A DNA stretch of 64,000 nucleotides from UBA3792 sp964426415 (GTDB lineage: Bacteria; Bacillota; Clostridia; Christensenellales; CAG-138), in NCBI GenBank assembly GCA_964426415.1, contig CAYRQM010000004.1:1-64000 (forward strand). The letters are read 5' to 3'. Shown here one piece after another: positions 15,396 to 24,310 of the stretch. Both the position numbers and the translations under genes were made by a program. Below the pieces are notes generated by a model. The model saw only the letters and a program-made list of their open reading frames with translations, was not told the origin of the DNA and did no database searches. Numbering within the stretch: the stretch's first letter is position 1; every line of letters begins with the position of its first letter.

Positions 15396-17360
15396 ATGAA
15401 ACAGACGGGCTTTGGACTGCGGGCGGTGTGCGTGCTGCTGACCTTGGCATTTTTGCTGACGGGGTGCGGCAAAGCGGAACGAAAAGCGGTCACGTCCGAC
15501 ACGCTGTATGTGGCGGCGGTAGAGAATCTGCCCGACGACTTCATTCTGGGCATGGATGCGTCCTGCGTGCCTGCGCTGGAGGCTTCCGGCGTCAAGTTCT
15601 ACAATTTTGACGGCGAGGAAGCCGACGTGTTTCAGACGCTGTGGGAAAACGGGGTCAACTACATTCGCGTGCGGGTGTGGGTCGATCCCTATGACGCGGA
15701 CGGCAACGGCTACGGCGGCGGCAACTGCGACATCGATACGGCTGTGGAGATTGGCAAACGCGCCACCAAGTACGGCATGAAGCTGTTGGTCGACTTCCAC
15801 TATTCCGACTTTTGGGCGGATCCGTCCAAACAGATGGTTCCCAAGGCATGGGCGGGCATGACCATCGACGAAAAGGTGGACGCGCTGTACTCCTACACCG
15901 AAACGTGCCTCCAAAAGCTGAAAAAGGCGAAGGTGGACGTGGGCATGGTGCAGCTGGGCAACGAGACAAACGGCGCGCTGTGCGGCGAAACGATTTGGCG
16001 CAACATCTATCGGCTGATGGACGCCGGTTCGCGGGCGACGCGCAAGGTGCTGCCCGACGCGCTGGTGGCGGTGCATTTTGCCAACCCCGAAAAGGTCACC
16101 AACTACCAAGACTACGCCAAGAAGCTCGCCTATTACAACTTGGACTACGATGTGTTTGCGTCGTCCTACTATCCCTTCTGGCACGGCACGCTCGAGAATT
16201 TGGCGGCGGTGCTGTCCGAGGTGGCAACCACCTACGACAAAATGGTCATGGTGGCGGAAACGTCCTATGCGTTTACGTCGGAGGACAGCGACTTCAACGG
16301 CAACACCATCTCCGCAGAAAGCGCCATCACCAAGGCGTATCCCTTCACCGTGCAGGGACAGGCGAACTGCGTCCGCGACGTGGTGAACACCATTGCAAAC
16401 GATACCACCAACGGCATCGGCGTGTTCTATTGGGAAGGCACGTGGATTTCGGTGGGCGGCGCATCGTGGGAGGAGAACGCCGCGCTTTGGGAGCAGTACG
16501 GCTCCGGATGGGCGACCTCCTACGCGGGCGCGTACGATCCCAACGACGCGGGCAAGTATTACGGCGGCGACGCGGTGGACAACCAAGCGCTGTTCGACGC
16601 TGCGGGAAAGCCGCTGGAATCGCTCAAGGTGTTTGCGCTGCTGAAAGCGGGCAATGCAGCAGCGGTTTCCACGGACGCCATCCAAGACACCACGCTGATG
16701 ATTGACTTGAACGGCGACATTGTGCTGCCCGACACGGTCAACGCCGTCATGACGGACAATTCCAAGCAGGCGGTTCCCGTCACTTGGCACGACGTGGATT
16801 ACGACGCCATGCGAAACGGCGGCGCGCAGACCTACGACATCGTGGGCGACGCCGACGGCAGGGAAGCGCATTGCTACGTTTCCATGATTGCATACAATTT
16901 CCTCACCAATTACAGCTTTGAAACGGGCGACGCCACGGGATGGACGGTGCTGGGCGGCGACGCCATGGACGAGCTGTACGCCGAGAACAAGCCCACCGAT
17001 TCGCTGACGGGCGACTGGCATTTCCACTTCTGGAGCGCGGCGAAAAATTCCGTGGACTTTGCTTTGGAGCAAACGCCCGAAGCGCTGCCCACCGGCACAT
17101 ACAAATTCACCATCTCCATCATGGGCGGCGACGGCGGCGACGCCGAGATTTACGCCTATGTCAAAATCAACGGTGAGATCGTGCAGACCATGCCGATGCA
17201 GATTACCGTGTACAACAGCTGGGACACGGCGGTCATTGAAAACATCGCGTTCACGGCGGGCGACACGCTGACCGTGGGCATTTCCGTCAAGTGTGCGGGC
17301 GACGGCAGCGGCGCGTGGGGCAAGATCGACGATGCGCTGCTCAATTCCGTTTCCGAATGA
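15396..17360 (+). CDS. Secreted GH53 endo-beta-1,4-galactanase lipoprotein
   Basis: 654 aa; ATG 15396 is chosen over 15369 because GGGGG precedes it and the signal peptide starts there. The signal ends in LTGC. The GH53 barrel (about residues 45-390) has FILGMDAS at its start, acid/base Glu190 in QLGNE and nucleophile Glu288 in VAETSYAF. An Ig-like segment (about 425-500) and a C-terminal galactan-binding domain of CBM61 type (about 500-654, starting LTNYSFETGDATGW) follow. It should cut arabinogalactan or galactan side chains of pectin outside the cell. GH13 and GH53 genes follow, then an oligosaccharide importer. Confidence 0.88.
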   Translation: MKQTGFGLRAVCVLLTLAFLLTGCGKAERKAVTSDTLYVAAVENLPDDFILGMDASCVPALEASGVKFYNFDGEEADVFQTLWENGVNYIRVRVWVDPYDADGNGYGGGNCDIDTAVEIGKRATKYGMKLLVDFHYSDFWADPSKQMVPKAWAGMTIDEKVDALYSYTETCLQKLKKAKVDVGMVQLGNETNGALCGETIWRNIYRLMDAGSRATRKVLPDALVAVHFANPEKVTNYQDYAKKLAYYNLDYDVFASSYYPFWHGTLENLAAVLSEVATTYDKMVMVAETSYAFTSEDSDFNGNTISAESAITKAYPFTVQGQANCVRDVVNTIANDTTNGIGVFYWEGTWISVGGASWEENAALWEQYGSGWATSYAGAYDPNDAGKYYGGDAVDNQALFDAAGKPLESLKVFALLKAGNAAAVSTDAIQDTTLMIDLNGDIVLPDTVNAVMTDNSKQAVPVTWHDVDYDAMRNGGAQTYDIVGDADGREAHCYVSMIAYNFLTNYSFETGDATGWTVLGGDAMDELYAENKPTDSLTGDWHFHFWSAAKNSVDFALEQTPEALPTGTYKFTISIMGGDGGDAEIYAYVKINGEIVQTMPMQITVYNSWDTAVIENIAFTAGDTLTVGISVKCAGDGSGAWGKIDDALLNSVSE

Positions 17361-17371
17361 AAGGGGACGCC

Positions 17372-18949
17372 ATGAAACGCATCGTGTTGCTGCTGCTTGC
17401 GCTGCTGCTGCTTGGCGCATCGGGGTGTACGAAGAAGGCGCCCGTGGTCGATCCCATTGCCGACAACAACCGCGTGTTCTACCAAATCTTCGTCGGCTCC
17501 TTTTCGGATTCCGACGGCGACGGAACGGGCGACCTTGGCGGCGTCTTAAAGCGCATGGACTATCTGAACGACGGGGACATCGCATCCGGCGAGAGCCTTG
17601 GCGTGCAGGGCATTTGGCTGTCGCCCATCTTCAAGTCGCCCTCGTACCACAAGTACGACGTGACCGACTACTACGCCATCGATTCGGCGTTTGGTACGGA
17701 ACAGGACTTGGTCGACCTTTTGACCCTGTGCCATGCCCGCAACGTGAAGGTCATTTTGGACTTGCCCTTGAACCACACGTCCAACAGCAATCTGTGGTTT
17801 TTGAAGTTTTGCAACGCCCATAAAAGCGGCGACGCCACCGACCCGTATTACGACTGGTACACCCACGTTTCGGCGGACGAACGGCTTGGCGGGCACACCT
17901 ATCATCTGATTGACGGCTGCACGGACGACTATTACGAGTGCAATTTTTCCACCGATATGCCGGAGCTGAACTTCGACAACGACGCCGTGCGGCAAGCGGC
18001 GGTGGAGGTGGCGCGGTACTATTTGGCGCTGGGCGTGGACGGCTTCCGCTTCGACGCGGTCAAGTACATCTACTACGCCGATACGCCGCGCTCCACGGCG
18101 TTTTGGTCGTGGTATATGGCAGAGCTGCGCGCCATCTCGCCCGAGATTTACTGCGTGGGCGAATGCTGGTCGGCGGACACCGAAACGCTGCAATACGTCG
18201 AAAGCGTCAACTGCTTCGATTTTCAAATGGCGCAGGCGGAAGGCTATGTGGCAAACGCCGTGAAGGGCACGAACATGGGCGTGTTCACCAAGTATGTGGA
18301 ATCGTACAGCGCCGCCGTGCAGGACGCCAACGCCGACGGCATGATGATTTCGTTCGTTTCCAACCATGATATGGATCGCGCGTCGGGCTATCTGCTCATG
18401 GCGAACAAGTGGCCGCACATGGCGGCGAATCTGTACTTGCTTTGCTGCGGGTCGTCGTTCCTTTACTACGGCGAGGAGATTGGAATGAAGGGCTCCCGCG
18501 GCGGCAGCGGCACCGACGCCAACCGTCGGCTTGCCATGCTGTGGGGCGACGGCGATACGGTGAAAGACCCCGTCGGCACGACGTACGACCGCAGCAAGCA
18601 GACCAACGGCACGGTAACGGAGCAGCAAAAGGACGAGGACAGCCTGCTGCGCTACTACGGGAAGGTCATCGCGCTGCGCAACAAATATCCCGCGATTGCG
18701 CGGGGCAGCTATCGGGCGGTGCTGTTCGACGAAACGCGATTCGGCGGATTTTGCATCACCTACGAGGGGACGACGATCGGCTTGTTCCACAACACGTCCA
18801 CCCGCACGCTGACCATCGCGCTTGCCGACAACCAAAGCGGCTGCGACGTGCCGTTTTCCACGCTGCAAGACAGCATCGGACAGGGCGATGCATCGTTTGA
18901 GGACGGCGTTTTGACCATCGGGCCGCAGACCAGCGTCATTCTGGGCTAA
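17372..18949 (+). CDS. GH13 alpha-amylase-family lipoprotein
   Basis: 525 aa; ATG 17372 has AAGGGGA upstream, while ATG 17357 would sit too close to the previous stop. The signal ends in ASGC. GH13 regions are present: DLPLNHT (region I), nucleophile Asp228 in GFRFDAVKY, acid/base Glu264 in VGECWS and Asp333 in VSNHDMDR. The DSDGDGTGDL segment is a typical calcium or substrate loop of alpha-amylase/neopullulanase-type enzymes. It should act outside the cell on alpha-glucans. Its place between two galactanases suggests a mixed-glycan locus. Confidence 0.88.
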   Translation: MKRIVLLLLALLLLGASGCTKKAPVVDPIADNNRVFYQIFVGSFSDSDGDGTGDLGGVLKRMDYLNDGDIASGESLGVQGIWLSPIFKSPSYHKYDVTDYYAIDSAFGTEQDLVDLLTLCHARNVKVILDLPLNHTSNSNLWFLKFCNAHKSGDATDPYYDWYTHVSADERLGGHTYHLIDGCTDDYYECNFSTDMPELNFDNDAVRQAAVEVARYYLALGVDGFRFDAVKYIYYADTPRSTAFWSWYMAELRAISPEIYCVGECWSADTETLQYVESVNCFDFQMAQAEGYVANAVKGTNMGVFTKYVESYSAAVQDANADGMMISFVSNHDMDRASGYLLMANKWPHMAANLYLLCCGSSFLYYGEEIGMKGSRGGSGTDANRRLAMLWGDGDTVKDPVGTTYDRSKQTNGTVTEQQKDEDSLLRYYGKVIALRNKYPAIARGSYRAVLFDETRFGGFCITYEGTTIGLFHNTSTRTLTIALADNQSGCDVPFSTLQDSIGQGDASFEDGVLTIGPQTSVILG

Positions 18950-18982
18950 AGCAGCCGCAACGACACGCCAAGGAGGGACAAC

Positions 18983-20098
18983 ATGAAACTGGGCATTGAT
19001 ATTTCTACCTATTTAGAGGAGCTGGCGCACGGCGCACGGTACTTTGACGGCGATAAGGAGATCGACCCGCTGGACGCCTTTCTACAAAACGGCGTGTCCT
19101 TGGTGCGCATCCGCGTTTGGAACGACCCCAAGGACGAAAACGGCGCGCCGTACTTGGGCGGCGGCTGCGATTTGCAGAACTTTTTGCAGCTTGCAAAGCG
19201 CGTCACCGAAAAGGGGTTCGGGCTGCTGCTGGATTTGCACTACTCCGACTTTTGGGCGGATCCGGGCAAGCAAACCATCCCCAAGGCGTGGGCAAACCAC
19301 GACGCAGCGCAGCTTGCAGAGGATGTTTTTGCGTACACCCGCGACACCATTCGCGCCATTCGCGCCGCAGGGATACCGCTCCAACTGGTGCAGATTGGCA
19401 ACGAAATCACCAACGGGATGCTGTGGCCCGCGGGACGGCTGACCGAACGGGCGGACGGCGGGCGCGACGGCTATGCGACGCTTGCAAAGCTGCTCAACGC
19501 GGGGGCGCGGGCGTGCCGCGCCGAAAGCCCCGCATCGCAGATTGTGCTGCATTTGGAACGGAGCAACGACGGCGCGGTGTACCAAGAATTCTTTTCAAAT
19601 ATGGCGGAATTTGGCGTGGACTACGACGTGATCGGCGCGTCCTACTACCCGTATTGGCACGGCACGACGGAGGAGCTGTTTGCGAACCTGAACGCGTGCA
19701 AACGGTTTGGCAAGCGCATCATGGTGATGGAGCTTGGCTACGGGTTTACACTGGAGAACTACATTTTGCAAGGCGGCGCGGCACGGCTGGTGGTGGACGG
19801 CGACAGCGTGCAAAGCTTCGGCTTCGCACAGCACTTTCCGCTGACGCCCGCGGGGCAGGCGGCTTTTGTGGCAGATTTTCTGTTAAAGGCGCGGCAAAAC
19901 GGTTTGGACGCCGTATTTTATTGGGAACCGCTGTGGATTCCGGGCGAAGGAATCTGCTGGGCGAGCGCGGCGGGACAGGCATATATTGGGGAATCGGGCA
20001 AGTCCACCGTCAATGAATGGGCGAACCAATGCCTGTTCGACTATACGGGGCACAAGCTTCCGGCGTGCGATGCCTTTTGCGCAGATTTGCGCAAATAA
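18983..20098 (+). CDS. GH53 galactanase-like enzyme without signal peptide
   Basis: 371 aa, a complete GH53 domain beginning MKLGIDISTYLEE. The acid/base Glu141 (QIGNE) and nucleophile Glu250 (MVMELGYGF) are kept. No signal peptide, lipobox, Ig or CBM is present, unlike the copy at 15396. AAGGAGGG precedes the ATG. It is probably cytosolic and would trim imported galacto-oligosaccharides, or is released by another route. Usually the intracellular step is done by GH42 or GH2 beta-galactosidases, so this role is unusual and inferred. Confidence 0.85.
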   Translation: MKLGIDISTYLEELAHGARYFDGDKEIDPLDAFLQNGVSLVRIRVWNDPKDENGAPYLGGGCDLQNFLQLAKRVTEKGFGLLLDLHYSDFWADPGKQTIPKAWANHDAAQLAEDVFAYTRDTIRAIRAAGIPLQLVQIGNEITNGMLWPAGRLTERADGGRDGYATLAKLLNAGARACRAESPASQIVLHLERSNDGAVYQEFFSNMAEFGVDYDVIGASYYPYWHGTTEELFANLNACKRFGKRIMVMELGYGFTLENYILQGGAARLVVDGDSVQSFGFAQHFPLTPAGQAAFVADFLLKARQNGLDAVFYWEPLWIPGEGICWASAAGQAYIGESGKSTVNEWANQCLFDYTGHKLPACDAFCADLRK

Positions 20099-20153
20099 TT
20101 CGCAAATTTGGAGGAGATGAACCGCTTTTTTGCGGATTGAACGGGCAAAGAAG

Positions 20154-20213
20154 TTGACAAAGTCGTTCGGTTCGGTGTATACTTATGTAGGGATTCAATC
20201 CCGATGATTCGGG
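20154..20213 (+). promoter_or_regulatory. Promoter and candidate operator of the sugar importer
   Basis: TTGACA (20154-20159), 18-nt spacer, TATACT (20178-20183). Right at the expected start lies the palindrome GGGATTCAATCCC (20190-20202), overlapping CCCGA-TGAT-TCGGG (20200-20213). Either could be a repressor site or a leader hairpin. Confidence 0.6.
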
Positions 20214-20237
20214 AAAATATGCAAAAGGAGAAAAATC

Positions 20238-21776
20238 ATGAAAAAGGCATTATCCATCGTATTGGTATTGATGCTTGTTCTCGTAGGTCTTACCGCTTGT
20301 AAGACAACTACGCCGGAGCAGGGCGACACCACCACCACAGATCTTTCCGGCACGTATGACATCGTCGTATGGGTCAGCGAGATCGACGGCGTCAAGGATC
20401 TGACCATTGCGCAGATCGACGCATTCGAAGAGGCAAACCCGGGCATCGTCATCAACGCAACTGTTGAGGGCGTCAGCGAAGGCGAATCCGCAACCCAGAT
20501 GATCACCAGCGTCGAAGACGGCGCCGACATCTTCTGCTTTGCACAGGATCAGCTTTCTCGTCTGGTTATGGCGGGCGCGCTGAATCAGCTCGGTACGGCA
20601 ACGGCGGCAGAAGTCACCGCGATGAACGACGCAGGCGCAGTTGCGGCAGCGTCCGTCGGCGGCGCGCTCTACTGCTACCCGCTGACCTCCGACAACGGCT
20701 ACTTCATGTTCTACGACAAGAGCGTCATCCCGGAGGCTGACCTGGATTCTCTGGAAGCCATCGTCGCAGACTGCGAAGCAGCAGGCAAGATGTTCTCGTT
20801 CGAGCTGGAAGGTTCCGCTTGGTACAACGCCGCGTTCTTCTTCGCAACCGGCTGCGTCTCCGAATGGACGACCGACCTCGACGGCAACTTCACCGCTGTC
20901 AACGACACCTACAATTCCGATGCAGGCCTGATCGCCATGAAGGGGATGCAGAAGCTCGTCAAGTCCTCCTGCTACAACAACTCCAGCGCACATGCAGACT
21001 TCGCGGCAGCCATTCCGTCCGCAGTCGTCATCAGCGGCACTTGGGGCACCTCCATCGCACAGGAAGCGTTGGGCGACAACTTCGCAGCAACCGACCTGCC
21101 CTCCTTCGAGGTTGATGGCACGTCCTATCACCTCAGCTCCTTCTCCGGCAACAAGCTGATGGGCGTTAAGCCCCAGAACGACGCCAAGAAGGCAGCCGTC
21201 CTGCAAAAGCTCGCGCTCTACCTGACCGGTGAAGCATGCCAGCAGCAGAGATTCGCACAGTTCGGCTGGGGTCCCTCCAACCTGAACGTGCAGGGCACCG
21301 ACGCCGTTAAGAGCGACATCGCACTGTCCGCATTGGCCATGCAGAGCGAATATGCAACCCCGCAGGGTCAGATTCACGGCAGCTGGTGGGATATCGCAAA
21401 GGTTCTTGCCACCGCAGCCAAAGAAGCAACCGCGGATGCAGATCTGACCGCCGCGCTGGAATCCTACAAGGCGTCCATCGATGGGCTGTTCACCATGTCG
21501 GCTGACGTTCTGGAAGCCTTCACGGTCATCGGCGACATCAATGGCGACGGTTGGTCGATCGACCTGCCCATGGCGAAGCAGGATGACGGCAGCTGGCTGA
21601 CCACCGAAGCGTACGAGCTTGCGGCAGGCAATCAGTTCAAAGTCCGTCAAGGCCTCAGCTGGGATGTGGCTTACGGCATGGACGGCGAAAACTACGTCGT
21701 TGAAACCGCAGGCACCTACTTCATCAAGCTCACCGTTGTCGATGAGATCGGCACGATCGAATTGATTCCCGCGTAA
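20238..21776 (+). CDS. Oligosaccharide-binding lipoprotein with C-terminal CBM-like domain
   Basis: 512 aa. A lipoprotein signal ends in LTAC. Residues ~35-420 form a cluster-B (MalE/GanS-like) binding protein: YDIVVWVSEIDG, a FCFAQDQL segment, and MGVKPQNDAKKAAVLQKLALYLTG. The last ~90 residues (from FTVIGDINGDGW to VGTIELIPA-like ending EIGTIELIPA) look like a SusE/SusF-type carbohydrate-binding domain with WDVAYGMDGENY. This is longer than usual binding proteins (~400-440 aa). It is the first gene of the importer operon. The substrate is probably galacto- or malto-oligosaccharides. Confidence 0.85.
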   Translation: MKKALSIVLVLMLVLVGLTACKTTTPEQGDTTTTDLSGTYDIVVWVSEIDGVKDLTIAQIDAFEEANPGIVINATVEGVSEGESATQMITSVEDGADIFCFAQDQLSRLVMAGALNQLGTATAAEVTAMNDAGAVAAASVGGALYCYPLTSDNGYFMFYDKSVIPEADLDSLEAIVADCEAAGKMFSFELEGSAWYNAAFFFATGCVSEWTTDLDGNFTAVNDTYNSDAGLIAMKGMQKLVKSSCYNNSSAHADFAAAIPSAVVISGTWGTSIAQEALGDNFAATDLPSFEVDGTSYHLSSFSGNKLMGVKPQNDAKKAAVLQKLALYLTGEACQQQRFAQFGWGPSNLNVQGTDAVKSDIALSALAMQSEYATPQGQIHGSWWDIAKVLATAAKEATADADLTAALESYKASIDGLFTMSADVLEAFTVIGDINGDGWSIDLPMAKQDDGSWLTTEAYELAAGNQFKVRQGLSWDVAYGMDGENYVVETAGTYFIKLTVVDEIGTIELIPA

Positions 21777-21797
21777 TCGCACAATGTAAAAATAAGG

Positions 21798-21825
21798 CCA
21801 TCTTGGAGCATCGTCTCCAAGATGG
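21798..21825 (+). other. Intercistronic stabilising hairpin
   Basis: CCATCTTGGAG (21798-21808) pairs perfectly with CTCCAAGATGG (21815-21825) around CATCGT. There is no full T-run after it. As in malE-malF-type operons, it probably protects the abundant binding-protein mRNA and lowers permease expression. Confidence 0.6.
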
Positions 21826-21864
21826 TCTTCCATTAAAGAGCGATCCACGGGATCAAAATCTGCC

Positions 21865-21907
21865 AAAAGGAGGGAGGATATAAACAGTCGCTGTTTATAT
21901 TGGGGCT
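21865..21907 (+). promoter_or_regulatory. Shine-Dalgarno separated from its start by a perfect hairpin
   Basis: AAAAGGAGGGAGG ends at 21877, 30 nt before ATG 21908. The gap holds a perfect 10-bp hairpin: ATATAAACAG (21878-21887), loop TCG, CTGTTTATAT (21891-21900). Folding leaves 7 nt between SD and ATG, an ideal spacing. No in-frame conventional start codon lies nearer the SD. Confidence 0.65.
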
Positions 21908-23431
21908 ATGGAGAACGATTTCGAATTCCTCAAACATAACTGGTTCATCCGATTCCTATACAAGATCGGCAGCGCCGTCTTTTCCATTCCGAAGCTGTTA
22001 CTTTCCGGCATTCTTGCCATTTGGAACGGCATCAAAAAGATCGGCCTTGCCATTTGGGCGACCCTTTGCGACATCGGACACACCTTCACCAAGGGCTCTT
22101 GGAAGACGAAGGTGTCCTTCTTCGTGATGGGGTTCGGCAATCTCAGCCGCGGGCAGATTCTGCGCGGCGTTCTATTTTTATTCTTTGAAGCGCTGTTCAT
22201 CTTCTATATGGTCTGCTTCGGCGGGCATTGGCTTGCAAAGCTTGCCTCGCTGGGCACCGCCAGCACATACGAAGTCTACGATGCGGTGTTGGACGTCAAC
22301 ACCGTCGTGCACGGCGACGACTCCTTCAAAATTCTGCTGTACGGGCTGCTGACCGTCTTTTTCATCGTCGCGTTCGTCTATACATGGCGGCTGAACGTCA
22401 AGCAAAACCGCATAGCAGACGAGATTTTGGCGACGGGCAAAAAGCTCAAGAGCGGCAAGGACGATCTCAAGTCCTTGGTGGACGATCAGTTCCACAAGAC
22501 GCTGCTTGCGCTGCCGTTGACAGGCATTCTCATCTTCACCGTCATGCCCATCATCTTCATGATCTTGGTGGCGTTTACCAACTATGACGGCACCCACGAT
22601 GGGTACAGCAACCTGTTCACATGGGTGGGCATGCAAAACTTCAACGAGCTGTTTGCGGGCGCCACCAGCGACGGCAACCTCTCCTACACGTTCGGCGAGA
22701 TCCTCTCTTGGACGCTGATTTGGGCGTTCTTTGCCACGTTCACCAACTACTTCTTGGGCATGTTTGTCGCCATCATGATCAACAAGCGCGGCATCCGCCT
22801 CAAAAAGCTGTGGCGCGGCATTCTGGTCTTGACCATTGCGATTCCGCAGTTCGTTTCCCTCATCTACGTCTCGCGTATGTTTGCAAACAACGGGTTGGTC
22901 AACGGCGCACTTATGAGCTGGGGGTGGATCAATTCGCCCATCCAGTTCTGGAAGGACACCACACTGGCGCGGATCATGGTCATCTTGGTGAACGTTTGGA
23001 TTGGCATTCCCTACCTCATGCTGATTGCAACGGGCATCCTGATGAACATTCCGAACGATCTTTACGAATCCGCCAAGATCGACGGCGCCAGCGTGTTCCA
23101 ACAGTACACCAAGATCACCTTACCATATATGCTGTTCGTAACAGGGCCATACCTGCTCACGAGTTTCATCGCCAATATCAACAACTTTAACGTGATATAC
23201 TTGCTCACATGGGGGCAAGCGGTGGACAATCCCGCACTTAAGACCAGCGGCGGGAATGCCACCGGCGTCGACCTGCTCATCACTTGGCTGTTCAAGATTA
23301 CCACGGGACAAACGAGCAACTATAAGCTGGCTGCCGTCATCGGCATCATGATCTTCTTGGTCGTCGCCGTGCTGTCCCTGATCGTGTTCAACCTGATGCC
23401 ATCCACAAGAAACGAGGACGACTACTCATGA
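21908..23431 (+). CDS. Sugar ABC permease, MalF/GanP-like
   Basis: 507 aa, longer than a six-helix permease. It has an N-terminal extension of ~195 residues with several membrane helices (ILRGVLFLFFEALFIFYMVC), as in MalF and GanP. The core permease has the EAA motif ESAKIDGASVFQQYTKITLP. It pairs with the next gene and the ATPase at 24311. Its stop overlaps the next start (ATGA). In Bacillus ganSPQ, the permease with the long N-terminus imports galacto-oligosaccharides; a maltodextrin substrate is the alternative. Translation may depend on the hairpin-bridged SD. Confidence 0.9.
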   Translation: MENDFEFLKHNWFIRFLYKIGSAVFSIPKLLLSGILAIWNGIKKIGLAIWATLCDIGHTFTKGSWKTKVSFFVMGFGNLSRGQILRGVLFLFFEALFIFYMVCFGGHWLAKLASLGTASTYEVYDAVLDVNTVVHGDDSFKILLYGLLTVFFIVAFVYTWRLNVKQNRIADEILATGKKLKSGKDDLKSLVDDQFHKTLLALPLTGILIFTVMPIIFMILVAFTNYDGTHDGYSNLFTWVGMQNFNELFAGATSDGNLSYTFGEILSWTLIWAFFATFTNYFLGMFVAIMINKRGIRLKKLWRGILVLTIAIPQFVSLIYVSRMFANNGLVNGALMSWGWINSPIQFWKDTTLARIMVILVNVWIGIPYLMLIATGILMNIPNDLYESAKIDGASVFQQYTKITLPYMLFVTGPYLLTSFIANINNFNVIYLLTWGQAVDNPALKTSGGNATGVDLLITWLFKITTGQTSNYKLAAVIGIMIFLVVAVLSLIVFNLMPSTRNEDDYS

Positions 23432-24306
23432 TGCAAGAACAAACGTTTCGTTCCCATATGGGAATGCGCACCAAGAGGCGAATCTCCAACACCATCATTT
23501 ACATCGTGTTGGCATTGATGATGCTCATTTGGCTGATCCCGTTCGTGTGCATTCTGCTCGAATCCTTCCGCGTCGAGACGACCATGCCCGTGGGCTACGT
23601 CATCCCGAAGCAGTGGGGCTTTGACAACTACGTCAACCTGTTCAAGAAAACCGACTTCGGCAGGTGGTATCTCAACACGCTCATCATCGGCGTGGTCGTG
23701 GCGGTGGTGCAGCTCGTTTTCGTGCTTTGCACCAGCTACACGCTGTCGCGCATGCGGTTCAAGGGCAGAAAAGGCCTCATGAACCTCATCCTCGTGTTGG
23801 GCATGTTCCCCGGCTTCATCACCATGCTGGTTTTGTACAAGGTCTTGAGCGGGTTCGGCTTGACGGGCGCCGGCGCGCCCATCGGGCTCATTATCGTGTA
23901 CTGCGCGAGCAGCGGCATGGGCTACTACATCTCAAAGGGCTTCTTCGACACGCTGCCCCGTTCGCTGGATGAGGCGGCGCGGGTGGACGGCGCGACGCGG
24001 CTGCAGGTGTTGACCCGCGTCACACTGCCCCTGTCCAAGCCCATCATCATCTACACCGTGTTGACCGCGTTTATGACGCCTTGGGCAGACTTCATGTTTG
24101 CGAAATACATCGCGCACAACACCAGCTTGGGCATGAACGTGGCGGTGGGGCTGCAGAATATGCTCAACACCCAGTCGGGGCCTGCCGCCAACTACACCAT
24201 GTTCTGCGCGGGCGGCGTGCTGGTGGCGATTCCCGTTGCGACCCTGTTTATGCTCCTCCAAAAATATTACGTCGAAGGCGTGACCGGCGGCGCCGTGAAA
24301 GGATAA
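23428..24306 (+). CDS. Sugar ABC permease, MalG/GanQ-like
   Basis: 292 aa, six membrane helices and the EAA motif DEAARVDGATRLQVLTRVTL. The periplasmic-loop sequence VETTMPVGYVIPKQWGFDNYVNLF and TPWADFMFAKYI are typical of MalG-type subunits. It is coupled to the MalF-like gene and followed four bases later by the ATPase. Confidence 0.92.
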   Translation: MMQEQTFRSHMGMRTKRRISNTIIYIVLALMMLIWLIPFVCILLESFRVETTMPVGYVIPKQWGFDNYVNLFKKTDFGRWYLNTLIIGVVVAVVQLVFVLCTSYTLSRMRFKGRKGLMNLILVLGMFPGFITMLVLYKVLSGFGLTGAGAPIGLIIVYCASSGMGYYISKGFFDTLPRSLDEAARVDGATRLQVLTRVTLPLSKPIIIYTVLTAFMTPWADFMFAKYIAHNTSLGMNVAVGLQNMLNTQSGPAANYTMFCAGGVLVAIPVATLFMLLQKYYVEGVTGGAVKG

Positions 24307-24310
24307 GGCT

